Positions 25,565 through 35,211 of a DNA stretch of 64,000 bases are shown here, one piece after another. The DNA is from Clostridia bacterium (GTDB lineage Bacteria; Bacillota; Clostridia; Christensenellales; Borkfalkiaceae). The first letter of the stretch is position 1; each line of letters starts with the position of its first letter. Location: NCBI GenBank assembly GCA_017507005.1, contig JAFWBT010000026.1:1-64000 (forward strand), written 5' to 3'. A program made the translations under genes and the position numbers. Under the pieces are notes generated by a model. That model was not told the origin of the DNA, searched no databases, and was given only the letters and a program-made list of their open reading frames with translations.

Positions 25565-25580
25565 TTAAAAATAAACGTTA

Positions 25581-25617
25581 CCGCTCTTTGCAATCCGCAA
25601 AGGGCGGTTGTTTTTTT
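25581..25617 (+). terminator. Terminator of the ABC ATPase gene
   Basis: CCGCTCTTTGC (25581-25591) pairs with GCAAAGGGCGG (25597-25607) across a five-base loop, followed by seven T. Confidence 0.9.
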
Positions 25618-25743
25618 GTTTGGTTTCAAGGCAGTTTTTTGTGGACGATTTTTTTACTTTACAATAAGACAAAATAAGGAAAAATTTTTATATTTTGCGC
25701 GTAGGAAAGAGGGGATAAAATAGTGCAAAACCCTTTTACACGC

Positions 25744-25772
25744 TTGACGAAACGCCAAAAAAATGCTATTAT
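25744..25772 (+). promoter_or_regulatory. Promoter giving an apparently leaderless mRNA
   Basis: TTGACG (25744-25749) and an extended -10 TGCTATTAT (-10 at 25767-25772) are 17 bp apart. The expected start point coincides with the ATG at 25779, leaving no room for a ribosome-binding site. Confidence 0.72.
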
Positions 25773-25778
25773 AGTATT

Positions 25779-26504
25779 ATGGAAAATGTTAGCGAAATCA
25801 ACCGCAAAATTGCGGATAATTTAATACGGTATCGTAAAGCGGCAGGCTTGACGCAAGCCGAGCTGGCTGAAAAGATTAACTATTCGGATAAATCGGTGTC
25901 CAAATGGGAATCGGGAAACGGTATGCCCGACGTGTATACGCTGATACAGATAGCGCAGACGCTTGGGGTGACGGTCGGGGAATTGGTAGGCGAAAAAATC
26001 GCGCCCGTTACCGAGATAAAGGCGGAGAAAAAGACGAAAGGCTTGCATTTGCTCATTATGTTGCTGTCTAGCGGTATCGTTTGGCTAGTGGCGACGTGTA
26101 TGTTCGTATTGTTGCATTTGGTTGCGCCTGCCTCGCCTGCGTGGTTGTCGTTCGTGTATGCGATTGCCGTTAACGCTATCGTGATTATCGTATACGCGTC
26201 GATATGGAAACAGCGTGTAATTCATTTCCTTGCCGTATCTGTATTGATATGGATGGCGCTTACTTGTACGTATTTGACGGCGCGGTTTGTATCCATTGCC
26301 GTGGGGAATAGCTACGAAGCGTTGTGGATGGTGTTTTTGTTAGGTATCCCTTTGCAGGTGTTGGAAGTGCTGTGGGCGTTCTTCCGTTCGTTATTTAAAA
26401 AGAACAAGCAAACCATATCTAATAAGATAGCCGTTGTGGAAGAAGTAGCGGCGGCGGAAAAAGAAACGCCGAGCGAAGAAGAAAAGGCGGAGCTTGCCGA
26501 ATAA
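25779..26504 (+). CDS. XRE-family regulator with membrane domain
   Basis: A 241-residue protein. An N-terminal Cro/CI-type helix-turn-helix spans residues 8-65 (LTQAELAEKINYSDKSVSKWESG). A hydrophobic region of about four transmembrane helices spans about 86-200, and an acidic Glu/Ala-rich tail follows. The ATG appears to be at the 5' end of the transcript. It lies where ctsR is usually found, directly ahead of mcsA-mcsB-clpC, 47 bp from mcsA and on the same strand. It may regulate that operon in response to a membrane signal, which is inference from position. Confidence 0.82.
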   Translation: MENVSEINRKIADNLIRYRKAAGLTQAELAEKINYSDKSVSKWESGNGMPDVYTLIQIAQTLGVTVGELVGEKIAPVTEIKAEKKTKGLHLLIMLLSSGIVWLVATCMFVLLHLVAPASPAWLSFVYAIAVNAIVIIVYASIWKQRVIHFLAVSVLIWMALTCTYLTARFVSIAVGNSYEALWMVFLLGIPLQVLEVLWAFFRSLFKKNKQTISNKIAVVEEVAAAEKETPSEEEKAELAE

Positions 26505-26551
26505 AAAATACGAGAGAGGGAAAGAAAAGAGGAGTAAGAGGGGCGAAGCGT

Positions 26552-27097
26552 ATGCTGTGCGTGAAATGTAAAGAAAATCAGGCGACGAAGACGTACGAAC
26601 AGGTGAAAAACGGTCAAAGACAAATAGAATATTATTGTCAAGATTGTTATCACCGTTCCTTTCTCTGCGCCTCAGAGGCGGAGGGCGAAACGTCGCTTTC
26701 CGCTTGTCCTTATTGTGGGCGAACGGCGGCGGAGTTTGCGGCGACGAAATTGGTCGGCTGTGCGTATTGTTATCGCGCGTTAGGAGGCGCGATTTTGCCC
26801 ACGATTATAAAAATGCAGGGCGTAGAAACGCACAAAGGTAAATTCCCGTTGCCTGAAAATCCCGAAACGGCGCAGCCTGACGAGGAAAAAGACCAAAAAG
26901 CGATGGCAAAGGTGAAATACCACCGTCAATGTAACGAGTTGACGCTGATTGTGGAAAAACTGCGAAAGGCAGGGGATTACGAGGGCGCGAAGGAATACGC
27001 GGACAAGCTGTCCAGAATGAAGAGTAAATCGGCTGTGGAGGAGGATTTCGTATGGCGTGGGAATCAGAAGGGATCGAAGGGCTCGAAACGATCGTAA
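26552..27097 (+). CDS. mcsA: McsA, zinc-binding activator of the McsB arginine kinase
   Basis: A 181-residue protein with CxxC pairs in CVKC, CQDC, CPYC and CAYC, which form zinc sites. A C-terminal UvrB/UvrC-type helical motif follows (LTLIVEKLRKAGDYEGAKEYADKL). In Bacillus McsA stimulates McsB and takes part in ClpC-dependent protein quality control. GAGG-rich sequence lies upstream. The 3' end overlaps mcsB by 46 bp. No CtsR-type tandem repeat operator is visible upstream. Confidence 0.9.
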   Translation: MLCVKCKENQATKTYEQVKNGQRQIEYYCQDCYHRSFLCASEAEGETSLSACPYCGRTAAEFAATKLVGCAYCYRALGGAILPTIIKMQGVETHKGKFPLPENPETAQPDEEKDQKAMAKVKYHRQCNELTLIVEKLRKAGDYEGAKEYADKLSRMKSKSAVEEDFVWRGNQKGSKGSKRS

Positions 27098-28092
27098 TTT
27101 CCGTGCGTATCCGCTTGGCGCGTAATTTTGCCGCCTATCCTTTTCCGCAAAAAATGGACGAGGAACAAGCGGCAAACGTCGTGTATCTCGTCGAAAAGGG
27201 CTTGGAAAAGCTCGATAGGTTTACGAAATACGATTTGAAAGAGATAAGCGAGGAAGAGGCACTGCTTTTACAAGAGCAATACCTCATCAGCCCTGCCTTA
27301 ACGAAGAGCAAGGCGGGCGCGGCGTTCGTGTCGGAAGATAGAAAAGTGTCGGTAATGGTGAACGAGGAAGACCATTTACGGCAGCAGTTTATCGTCAAGG
27401 GTTTAGAGCTATTTCGCGCGTACGAGAGGCTGACACTGATTGACGACGTGTTGGGTTCGCAATACGATTTTGCGTTTGATGAAAAACTCGGGTATTTAAC
27501 GGCGTGTCCTAGCAATTTAGGAACGGGTATGCGCGCGTCGGTAATGATGTTTTTGCCCGGGCTGATTTGGAACGGCGAACTGAAAAAAATTCTGCCGACG
27601 TTAAAGGCAGGCGGCTTTACCGTGCGCGGCGCGTTCGGGGAAGGCACGCAGGGCGAGGGGTACGTTTACCAGATTAGTAACGAGCGTACCTTGGGCACGT
27701 CCGAGCTGGATTTGATAGACCAAATGATGGAAATTGCGCTCAACGTCTGCGATTTGGAAAAGCGCGCGCGCGCGAAAATGCTGCAAAATTCCGAAGTGGA
27801 AATAAAGGATAGATGCCTGCGCGCGTACGGCACACTCACCCATTGCGCTATGCTGTCGCTCAGCGAATTTCACGCAAAAATGGCGGACGTAAAGCTGGGG
27901 ATTATTTTCGGGTTTTTCCAAACGGAGAGCTTGGACGAATTTCAAGATTTTATCGACGGTATGCGCGCGACGGTGTTCCGCGTGAATAACGGACTGCGCG
28001 ACGCGAGCGAAAAGGACTGCGATATCGTGCGAGCGGAAACGGTGCGGCGTGTGTTGCCACAGCTCGTGCGGATATCCAAGGATTGGGAATAA
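27052..28092 (+). CDS. mcsB: Protein arginine kinase McsB
   Basis: A 346-residue phosphagen-kinase-fold enzyme that phosphorylates arginines on damaged proteins and marks them for ClpCP. The nucleotide-binding Arg-rich segment VISVRIRLARNF is near residue 17, followed by LTACPSNLGTGMRASVMM and the RGAFGEGTQGEGYVYQISNERTLG loop. The start at 27052 follows GGAGGAGG inside the mcsA coding region, so the overlap is real and implies coupling. It precedes clpC by 79 bp. Confidence 0.93.
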   Translation: MAWESEGIEGLETIVISVRIRLARNFAAYPFPQKMDEEQAANVVYLVEKGLEKLDRFTKYDLKEISEEEALLLQEQYLISPALTKSKAGAAFVSEDRKVSVMVNEEDHLRQQFIVKGLELFRAYERLTLIDDVLGSQYDFAFDEKLGYLTACPSNLGTGMRASVMMFLPGLIWNGELKKILPTLKAGGFTVRGAFGEGTQGEGYVYQISNERTLGTSELDLIDQMMEIALNVCDLEKRARAKMLQNSEVEIKDRCLRAYGTLTHCAMLSLSEFHAKMADVKLGIIFGFFQTESLDEFQDFIDGMRATVFRVNNGLRDASEKDCDIVRAETVRRVLPQLVRISKDWE

Positions 28093-28171
28093 GCGCGGTG
28101 TATAAGCAACGCGTTGAAAAAAGAGCAGAAAAGAGAGCAAAAACGAATAGAGAAAAGCAAGAGGGATAACG

Positions 28172-30760
28172 ATGTATTCTTTGTCAAACGCAACGGAAAA
28201 TTTAAAGAAAGCCTTAGATATCGCCAACCAAACGGCGGCGATGGCGGATACGACGTTCGTCGGCAGCGAGCATTTTATATATGCGTTTTTATGCCTGCCC
28301 GAATGTAGCGCCTACGGGATTCTCGTGGGCGAGGGGATATTGCGCGAAGAATACGGCAAAATGTTTTCTTTGAGGGTGAATAAAGGCTTTCAAGGTCAAG
28401 GCTTGACGATGCGTACGCAAATGATGTACGACCGCGCTGTGGAGGCGGCGAGGAGTATGGGTATGCTCGCAGGTACGGCGCATATGCTGTACGAGATACT
28501 CTCCACCAACTGCCTTGGCGCGAATTTCTTGCGCTCCTTTGCGGATATTGAGGATTTGAAACGCAGAACGGTGTCAACGCTGACGGCGCTTAAACACAGA
28601 AAAGAATTAGGCTATGCCGCTCCGCAAACGAGCGATTATAATCCGTTAAAGAGCGAATTTCCTCAAACGGCGACGGCGGCGCATGCGTCTTATGATGCAA
28701 AACCTACGGCAACGACGTCGGAAAAACCGAAGGAATCGCCTACAAAAACGATGAGTGCGAGCGCGGCGGAAAAATTGCTCAGCTATGGCATTGATATGAC
28801 GGAACGCGCGCGACGCGGCAAAATCGATCCCGTAATCGGTAGAAAACAAGAGATTGAAAAAGTGGTGCAGGTGCTTTCGCGCCGCTCGAAGAACAATCCC
28901 GTGCTTATCGGTGAGCCGGGCGTTGGTAAGAGCGCGATTGTGGAAGGATTGGCGCAGTTAATCGTGGACGAAAACGTACCCGAACAGCTGTATAATAAGA
29001 CGATATTTTCGGTGGATTTACCGGGACTTTTGGCAGGCGCGAAGTATCGCGGTGAGTTTGAAGAAAAGCTGAAAAATCTCATTGAGGCGGTGTTAAAGGA
29101 CGGCGATATCGTGTTGTTTATCGACGAAATCCACACCCTTGTTGGCGCAGGCGCGTCGTCCGAGGGGAGCATGGACGCGGCGAATATTTTAAAACCGTTG
29201 CTTGCCCGCGGTGATTTGCAGTTGATTGGCGCGACGACGATTGAGGAATACCGTAAATATATCGAAAAGGATAGCGCGTTGGAACGGCGTTTTACGCCCG
29301 TGCACGTGGAAGAACCGTCCGAGGTGGACGCAATCACCATTTTGAAAGGCTTGCGCCCGAAATATGAAGAACATCACGGCATTGCTATCACCGACGAGGC
29401 GATTGAGGCGGCGGTGCGCTTGTCGTCTAGATATATCACCGACCGTTTTTTGCCCGACAAAGCGATTGATTTAATCGACGAATCGGCGGCGCGTGTGCGT
29501 ATTATGGCGGATAACGGCGGTTTTGAAGTGCAGCAAGCCAGAGCGGATGCGAAATCCCTCGAAGAGGAAGAAAGATTACAGGTCGGGCGTGGCAATTATG
29601 CGTTGGCGCACGAGGCGTTTGAAGAACGTCGCAAGGTGCTTGCAAAAATAGAGGCGCTGGAAAAGGCGCAGTCGCCCATACGTTTAGAGGACGGGCGTTA
29701 CGCAATCGGGCGTGAACACGTAGCGGCGGTAATCAGCGCGCGCGCGAAAATCCCTCTTATGAAAATCACGCAGGAAGAGGGTGAAAAATTGATGCGTTTG
29801 GAAGAGGACTTACACAAGCGTATTATTGGGCAAAGCGAGGCGGTGAGCGCGGTTTCCAAGGCGATTCGCCGCGCGAGAGCGGGCTTGAAAGACCCGTCGC
29901 GGCCGATTGGTTCGTTTATATTCGTCGGGCCTACGGGTGTTGGTAAAACGGACCTTTGCAAGGCGTTAGCGGAAACGATGTTTGGCTCGGAAGAGCAGAT
30001 GATTCGCTTGGATATGAGCGAATATATGGAAAAGCAGTCGATAGCGAAGATTATCGGTGCGCCTCCAGGGTACGTGGGGTACGACGACGTACAGTCGGGA
30101 CAGCTGACGGATAAGGTGCGGACGAAGCCCTATTGCGTAATTTTATTCGACGAAATCGAAAAGGCACACCCCGACGTGTTCAATCTTTTATTGCAGATTT
30201 TGGACGACGGGCGTTTGACGGACAGCAAGGGCAGAACGGTGAGCTTTAAAAACGCCGTGATTATTCTCACGTCTAACGTGGGTGCGGCGGAAACGGAGCA
30301 AGACCGCACGGGCGTGTACGGTTTTGGTAGCGACGATAGAGGAAATAGTGGCGCGGATGAAAAACAGTATGATTCTATGCGCGAGAATATCACGAAGTCC
30401 TTGAAGGAAAAATTCAAGCCGGAATTTTTAAATCGTTTGGACGATATTATAATTTTCCACCGCTTGAAGAAAGAGGAATGCGCGCAAATTGGCGGAAAAA
30501 TCGTGGAATCGCTCGCAAAGCGTTTGTTGGAACAGCGCGGTATCGTGCTGACGGTGACAAGCGAGGCGCTGATGGCGCTCGTGGAAGAGGGCTATGACGC
30601 GCAAATGGGTGCGCGGCCGTTAAAGCGTATTATACAGCGGCGCGTGGAAGACCGTTTGTCCGAGGAAATCCTTATCGGCAGAGTGCGTAACGGACAACGC
30701 GTAACGATTGATTGCGTTGGCGGTGAATTTGTTTTTACAGCGAGTGAAACGGCGCAATAA
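28172..30760 (+). CDS. clpC: ATP-dependent Clp protease ATPase subunit ClpC
   Basis: An 862-residue class I Clp/Hsp100 unfoldase. It has an N-terminal double Clp-N domain (about 1-145) and a linker. AAA1 carries GEPGVGKS near 247 and LFIDEIHTL, and a short middle domain with the UVR-like coil lies near 440-490. AAA2 carries GPTGVGKTDLCKAL near 586, and a D2 C-terminal domain follows. It forms hexamers that feed ClpP and receives arginine-phosphorylated substrates from McsB. GAGGG precedes the ATG. It ends the mcsA-mcsB-clpC unit. Confidence 0.95.
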   Translation: MYSLSNATENLKKALDIANQTAAMADTTFVGSEHFIYAFLCLPECSAYGILVGEGILREEYGKMFSLRVNKGFQGQGLTMRTQMMYDRAVEAARSMGMLAGTAHMLYEILSTNCLGANFLRSFADIEDLKRRTVSTLTALKHRKELGYAAPQTSDYNPLKSEFPQTATAAHASYDAKPTATTSEKPKESPTKTMSASAAEKLLSYGIDMTERARRGKIDPVIGRKQEIEKVVQVLSRRSKNNPVLIGEPGVGKSAIVEGLAQLIVDENVPEQLYNKTIFSVDLPGLLAGAKYRGEFEEKLKNLIEAVLKDGDIVLFIDEIHTLVGAGASSEGSMDAANILKPLLARGDLQLIGATTIEEYRKYIEKDSALERRFTPVHVEEPSEVDAITILKGLRPKYEEHHGIAITDEAIEAAVRLSSRYITDRFLPDKAIDLIDESAARVRIMADNGGFEVQQARADAKSLEEEERLQVGRGNYALAHEAFEERRKVLAKIEALEKAQSPIRLEDGRYAIGREHVAAVISARAKIPLMKITQEEGEKLMRLEEDLHKRIIGQSEAVSAVSKAIRRARAGLKDPSRPIGSFIFVGPTGVGKTDLCKALAETMFGSEEQMIRLDMSEYMEKQSIAKIIGAPPGYVGYDDVQSGQLTDKVRTKPYCVILFDEIEKAHPDVFNLLLQILDDGRLTDSKGRTVSFKNAVIILTSNVGAAETEQDRTGVYGFGSDDRGNSGADEKQYDSMRENITKSLKEKFKPEFLNRLDDIIIFHRLKKEECAQIGGKIVESLAKRLLEQRGIVLTVTSEALMALVEEGYDAQMGARPLKRIIQRRVEDRLSEEILIGRVRNGQRVTIDCVGGEFVFTASETAQ

Positions 30761-30826
30761 CGTGAGGTAGTGATAGGCGGCGGATAGGCGAGATAGTGGC
30801 TGGGAATACAGCGAAGGAGAGAACGT

Positions 30827-31966
30827 ATGAAATTGACGACGGCAGGAGAATCGCACGGCAAAGCTTTGGTGGCGATTGTAGAGGGCTTGCCTGCACATTT
30901 GCATATCGACGTGGAAAAAATCAACGTAGCGCTGGGGCTTAGACAGAGTGGCTTTGGTCGCGGCGGACGGCAGAAGATTGAACGGGATCAGGTGGAAATC
31001 CTGACGGGGGTACGCAACGAGGAAACGCTTGGTAGCCCCGTGACGCTGTGTATTTACAATAAGGATTTTGCGAACTGGGAGAGCTGTATGTCCGCGCTTG
31101 CTTGCGACGAAGAAAAAATGCAGGCAAAACGCTTGACGAAGGTGCGGCCAGGGCACGCAGACCTTACGGGCGTTATCAAATTCGAGCAAACGGACGCACG
31201 GAATATTTTAGAACGCGCCTCTGCCCGAGAAACGGCAATTCGCGTTGCGGCAGGCGAGGTGTATCGGCAATATCTTTTATCGCTCGGCGTGGAAATCGGT
31301 GGGTATGTAAAAGAAGTCTGTGGTGTAAAGGACGGGGGCATGTACGCGTTCAACGACCTTGCAAGGGCAAAAACCACGGAACTTGGTATGCTGGATAGCG
31401 AGGCGGAAACAAAGGCGAAAGAGCGTATCGCGCAGCTGAAAAAAGAGGGCGATACCGCAGGCGGCGTTGTGGAAATCCGCGTCAAGGGCTTGAAGAGCGG
31501 CTTTGGCAGTATGATGACGTACGCGGAAAAGCTGGACGCGCGTTTGGCGCAAGGCTTGATGAGTATTCAGGCGGTTAAGGGCGTGGAGATTGGCGACGGG
31601 TTTGCCGTCGGCGGCGTTAGCGGCAAGTGCGTGCACGACGAAATTGCGTATGATAACGAGAAAGGTTTTTATCGTACGACCAACCGCGCAGGCGGGATTG
31701 AGGGCGGTATGTCCAACGGCGAAGAGATTGTTTTGCGCGTGGCGATGAAGCCGATTCCTACTTTGATGAAAGGCTTGCAAACGGTGGAGTATATAACGAA
31801 AGAAAAGACGGTGGCGGCGTCGGAACGTAGCGACGTATGCGCGATTTTTGCCTTGGAAATCATTGCCGAGGCGGTGGTGGCGCAGGTGCTTGCGGACGTC
31901 GTGGCAGAAAGACTGGGCGGCGATACGATGGCGCAGGTGGCAGAAAGATATCGTTTGTTGCCGTGA
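30827..31966 (+). CDS. aroC: Chorismate synthase
   Basis: A 379-residue enzyme that converts EPSP to chorismate with reduced FMN, the last shikimate step. Family motifs are TAGESHGKALVAIVEGLP at the start, GLRQSGFGRGGRQKIE, RPGHADLTGVIKF, RASARETAIRVAAGEV and the late TNRAGGIEGGMSNGEEIVLR. GAAGGAG precedes the ATG. It opens an operon aroC-aroB-aroA-aroE-aroQ-aroK with short gaps. One copy of the dispersed motif falls within codons for GGMYAFN at 31334. Confidence 0.95.
   Translation: MKLTTAGESHGKALVAIVEGLPAHLHIDVEKINVALGLRQSGFGRGGRQKIERDQVEILTGVRNEETLGSPVTLCIYNKDFANWESCMSALACDEEKMQAKRLTKVRPGHADLTGVIKFEQTDARNILERASARETAIRVAAGEVYRQYLLSLGVEIGGYVKEVCGVKDGGMYAFNDLARAKTTELGMLDSEAETKAKERIAQLKKEGDTAGGVVEIRVKGLKSGFGSMMTYAEKLDARLAQGLMSIQAVKGVEIGDGFAVGGVSGKCVHDEIAYDNEKGFYRTTNRAGGIEGGMSNGEEIVLRVAMKPIPTLMKGLQTVEYITKEKTVAASERSDVCAIFALEIIAEAVVAQVLADVVAERLGGDTMAQVAERYRLLP
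31334..31353 (+). repeat. Dispersed CATGTACGCGTTGAA motif, site B (inside aroC)
   Basis: Reads GGGGGCATGTACGCGTTCAA, in frame as Gly-Gly-Met-Tyr-Ala-Phe-Asn. Confidence 0.7.
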
Positions 31967-31992
31967 ACGAAATAGAATTTTAGGATAAGCGT

Positions 31993-33051
31993 ATGGAATT
32001 GATTACGTTAAAAACGCCTTCGATGGAGGGCAAAATATACGTCGGAGAGGACGTGCTCGCGCAGAGATTGCCTGCGTTGACGTCGGGACAGAAAAATTTC
32101 GTGGTGACGGACGAGAACGTGTTCGCGCTGTATCCCGACCTGTTCAAAACGTATTTTTCGGATGCGAAAATTTGTGTTTTAGAGGCAGGAGAGGAGAATA
32201 AAAATTTTCAGTCCCTCTATCGCATTTTAGAGGAAATGACGGGGGCAGGGTTGCATCGAACGTCGAGATTGTTCGCTGTTGGCGGCGGCGTAATCGGCGA
32301 TATCGGGGGCTTGGCGGCGGCATTGTATATGCGCGGCATTTCGTGTGTGCAAATCCCGACGACACTGTTGGCGCAGGTGGATAGTAGCGTCGGCGGCAAG
32401 ACGGCGGTGGACCTTGGCGGCGTGAAAAACGTAGTCGGCGCGTTCTATCAGCCGCAAGAGGTGTTGGTAGACCCGCGCTTTTTGAAAACGTTGCCGCAAC
32501 GGGAAATAAAGTGCGGCTTGGGCGAGATTGTAAAATACGCGGCGCTTAGCGATAGGATATTCGATTTATTGCAGGGCAATGAAAAACGGTATGCCGAGCT
32601 TGATTTTTTAACGGCGCTGATTACCGCCTGCATTGAACATAAAGCGCGCGTTGTGGAAAGGGACGAAAAGGAAACGGGCGAGCGGCGCAGTCTAAACGTT
32701 GGGCATACGACAGGACACGCTATCGAGCTTTCGAGCGGACTTTCGCACGGCGAGAGTGTGTTGTACGGTATGGCGTTGGAAACGCAAATGGCAATGGAAT
32801 ACGGCGTTTGTGAAAAGGCGTACGGTGAGGAACTGATGAAAATCGTGCGTAGCGCGTTGGCGGTAGAGCCGCTTTCTGCGCCTGATTTTTCTAACATTGC
32901 CGAGGACGCGAAAAAGGCGCGTTCGGATAAAAAGAATTCGGACGACGGAAAGATAAAAATGGCTGTGGCGAAAGCCAAGAACGAGTGGACGACTTTTGCA
33001 TTGCCGTATGAAGAATATGTGTCGGCGTTGGTGCGCGCGGCGCGTAAGTGA
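31993..33051 (+). CDS. aroB: 3-dehydroquinate synthase
   Basis: A 352-residue NAD- and zinc-dependent enzyme that cyclises DAHP to 3-dehydroquinate. Seen are the NAD loop AVGGGVIGDIGGLAAALYMRG, QIPTTLLAQVDSSVGGKTAVD, the metal-site Glu in CGLGEIVKYAAL and the His residues in LNVGHTTGHAIE and SHGESVLYGM. It lies 26 bp after aroC. No DAHP synthase gene is in the window. Confidence 0.95.
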   Translation: MELITLKTPSMEGKIYVGEDVLAQRLPALTSGQKNFVVTDENVFALYPDLFKTYFSDAKICVLEAGEENKNFQSLYRILEEMTGAGLHRTSRLFAVGGGVIGDIGGLAAALYMRGISCVQIPTTLLAQVDSSVGGKTAVDLGGVKNVVGAFYQPQEVLVDPRFLKTLPQREIKCGLGEIVKYAALSDRIFDLLQGNEKRYAELDFLTALITACIEHKARVVERDEKETGERRSLNVGHTTGHAIELSSGLSHGESVLYGMALETQMAMEYGVCEKAYGEELMKIVRSALAVEPLSAPDFSNIAEDAKKARSDKKNSDDGKIKMAVAKAKNEWTTFALPYEEYVSALVRAARK

Positions 33052-33084
33052 GAGAACGAAAAAAGTAAAATGGGAGGGGCAGGT

Positions 33085-34341
33085 ATGCAACGAATCCAAT
33101 CGCGAGCGTCTTTTGAGGGCGAGTTTGAGCTTCCTGGGGACAAATCGATTACCCACCGCGCGATAATGCTCAGCAGCGGCGCGGACGGCGAAACGACGAT
33201 TACCAACGCTTTGATGGGCGAAGATTGCGTGTCTACGTGTCGGTGTATGCGCTCGCTTGGCGCAGAGATTGACGTGGACGGCACGACGTTGCGCGTGCGC
33301 GGTACGCCGCGTTTTCGTCGCGGTAGAGAACTCAACTGCGGTAATTCGGGCACGACGATTCGGCTGCTGACGGGCTACGTCGCAGGAAAAATGATTGATG
33401 CAAAGCTGTATGGCGACGAATCGCTGTCGGTAAGACCGATGAAACGTGTGGCGGAGCCGCTGGCATTACTCGGCGCAAACGTAACGACGACGGACGGTCA
33501 CGCGCCCGTATTCGTATCACCTACCGCCTTGCACGGCGCGGACGTGGAGTTGCAGATATCCTCGGCGCAGGTAAAGAGCGCGGTGTTGCTTGCAGGTTTG
33601 TCGGCGGACGGCGTGACGACGGTGACGGAGCCAGTGAAATCACGCGACCACACCGAGCGTATGTTGCAGGCGATGGGTGCGAACCTCACCGTGGACGGCA
33701 CGAAAGTGACGATACAGCGCAGTGAATTGCGCGCAATGGACGTTTGCGTGCCCTCGGACGTGTCCTCGGCTGCGTATTTTATGGCGCTTGGCGCGTTGAA
33801 AGGCAAGACGCTGTGTAAAAACGTCGGCATCAATCCCACTCGCACGGGGATTTTGACCGCGTTCGACCGTTTGGGCGTGAAATATTCCTTGCTCAATCAC
33901 CGTGTTTCGGCAGGCGAGGAAACGGCGGATATTCTCGTGGAGCGTTCGGATATGCGCGGCTTGGAGCTGACGGCAAAGGACGTGCCGTCTATGATAGACG
34001 AATTGCCTTTGGTGGCGCTGTTGTGCGCGTTTGCGGACGGCGAGAGCCGTATCACTGGCGCAAAAGAATTGCGTGTAAAAGAGAGCGACCGTATCCGTAC
34101 GACGGCGGAGCTTATCAATAATATCGGCGGCGATTGTCAGGAAACGCCCGACGGATTTATTATTCGTGGAAAGAAAAAACTCGTCGGCGGCAACGTGGAT
34201 AGCTATCTCGACCACCGTATCGCGATGACGGCGGCGGTCGGGCTGATTGCAACGGAGAACGGCGGCAATATTGCAAGACCGGAGTGTTGCGCGATTTCCT
34301 TCCCCGATTTCTTTGAAAAACTTGGAATGAAATTGTATTAA
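33085..34341 (+). CDS. aroA: 3-phosphoshikimate 1-carboxyvinyltransferase (EPSP synthase)
   Basis: A 418-residue enzyme joining shikimate 3-phosphate and PEP. The substrate loop is LPGDKSITHRAIML; CGNSGTTIRLLTG, the QISSAQVKSAVLLAGL segment and VKESDRIRTTAELI are also present, as is DHRIAMTAAVGL near the end. I take the ATG at 33085; the in-frame ATG at 33070 overlaps the GGGAGGGG ribosome-binding site. It is third in the aro operon. Confidence 0.95.
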   Translation: MQRIQSRASFEGEFELPGDKSITHRAIMLSSGADGETTITNALMGEDCVSTCRCMRSLGAEIDVDGTTLRVRGTPRFRRGRELNCGNSGTTIRLLTGYVAGKMIDAKLYGDESLSVRPMKRVAEPLALLGANVTTTDGHAPVFVSPTALHGADVELQISSAQVKSAVLLAGLSADGVTTVTEPVKSRDHTERMLQAMGANLTVDGTKVTIQRSELRAMDVCVPSDVSSAAYFMALGALKGKTLCKNVGINPTRTGILTAFDRLGVKYSLLNHRVSAGEETADILVERSDMRGLELTAKDVPSMIDELPLVALLCAFADGESRITGAKELRVKESDRIRTTAELINNIGGDCQETPDGFIIRGKKKLVGGNVDSYLDHRIAMTAAVGLIATENGGNIARPECCAISFPDFFEKLGMKLY

Positions 34342-34344
34342 GTA

Positions 34345-34359
34345 GGGGGCATGTACGCG
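34345..34359 (+). repeat. Dispersed CATGTACGCG motif, site C (at the aroE start)
   Basis: Reads GGGGGCATGTACGCG and directly abuts the ATG at 34360. The G-run serves as the aroE ribosome-binding site. Confidence 0.7.
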
Positions 34360-35163
34360 ATGAACGTAAAAAAAATACGTCTAGGCTTGGTCGGGAAGGA
34401 CGTTTCCAAATCCCCTAGCGAGCGTATCCACACCTTTATTATGCGGGAGTGGGGTATCGAGTGTGAATATGAAAACATTTCCGTTTCCGCGGAGGGCTTT
34501 GATAACGCCGCGCGGCATCTTTTGGGAGATTTCGACGGCTTTAACGTCACGATTCCCTACAAACGGGATATTATGGAATACCTCGATGGCGTAGAGGGCG
34601 ACGCGTTCGCTTACGGCGCGGTGAACACCGTCATCAATGCTACGCGTATTGGCTACAATACGGACGGCGTGGGCTTTTTATTGATGCTCCGCGTTTTCGG
34701 GATTGATTTTGAGGGTAAAAAAATCCTCGTGCTGGGCGGTGGCGGCTCGGGCAGGAGCACGGCGGCTGCGTTAAAAAACGCAGGTTCGGATGTGTATGTA
34801 TATCAGCGAAATCAAGAAAAATTAGTCGAGCTTTGTCAACAGCTCGGGGTGAAGGCCGCGGCTTCTCCAACGACGGGCGACTATGATATTTTAATCAACT
34901 GCACGGGCGTGGGTATGCACGATAGCGAGGGGCTTTCCCCCGTACCCAAGGAAGCGTTTGCGGGCGCGACAGCGGCAATTGATTTGATTTACACCCCAGC
35001 GGAGTCGGAATTTTTACGGCTGGCGCGGATAGAGGGTTTGCAGACGCTCAACGGCGCGTCTATGCTCTTTTATCAGGGCTATTATTCGGATTGTTTGTAT
35101 CTTGGAAAACAGCCTAGCGAAACGGAAGCAAAAGCTTTGTATGAAAAATACCTCGCGCAGTGA
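34360..35163 (+). CDS. aroE: Shikimate dehydrogenase
   Basis: A 267-residue NADPH-dependent enzyme reducing 3-dehydroshikimate. Substrate residues lie in GKDVSKSPSERIH and GFNVTIPYKRDIM (catalytic Lys), with NTDGVGF, the nucleotide loop VLGGGGSGRSTAAAL and the late ASMLFYQGYYS. I prefer the ATG at 34360: the G-run at 34345-34349 is then ten bases upstream, whereas the ATG at 34351 would be one base from it. It is fourth in the aro operon. Confidence 0.93.
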   Translation: MNVKKIRLGLVGKDVSKSPSERIHTFIMREWGIECEYENISVSAEGFDNAARHLLGDFDGFNVTIPYKRDIMEYLDGVEGDAFAYGAVNTVINATRIGYNTDGVGFLLMLRVFGIDFEGKKILVLGGGGSGRSTAAALKNAGSDVYVYQRNQEKLVELCQQLGVKAAASPTTGDYDILINCTGVGMHDSEGLSPVPKEAFAGATAAIDLIYTPAESEFLRLARIEGLQTLNGASMLFYQGYYSDCLYLGKQPSETEAKALYEKYLAQ

Positions 35164-35211
35164 AAATCGGCGGGGCACGGAATAAAAAATCGAACGGGAG
35201 GACGGACGATT

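Noticed and set aside
34351..34359. ATG at 34351 as the aroE start
   Set aside because: It would lie one base from the G-rich ribosome-binding site. The ATG at 34360 has proper spacing and the first residues MYA are only the motif sequence.
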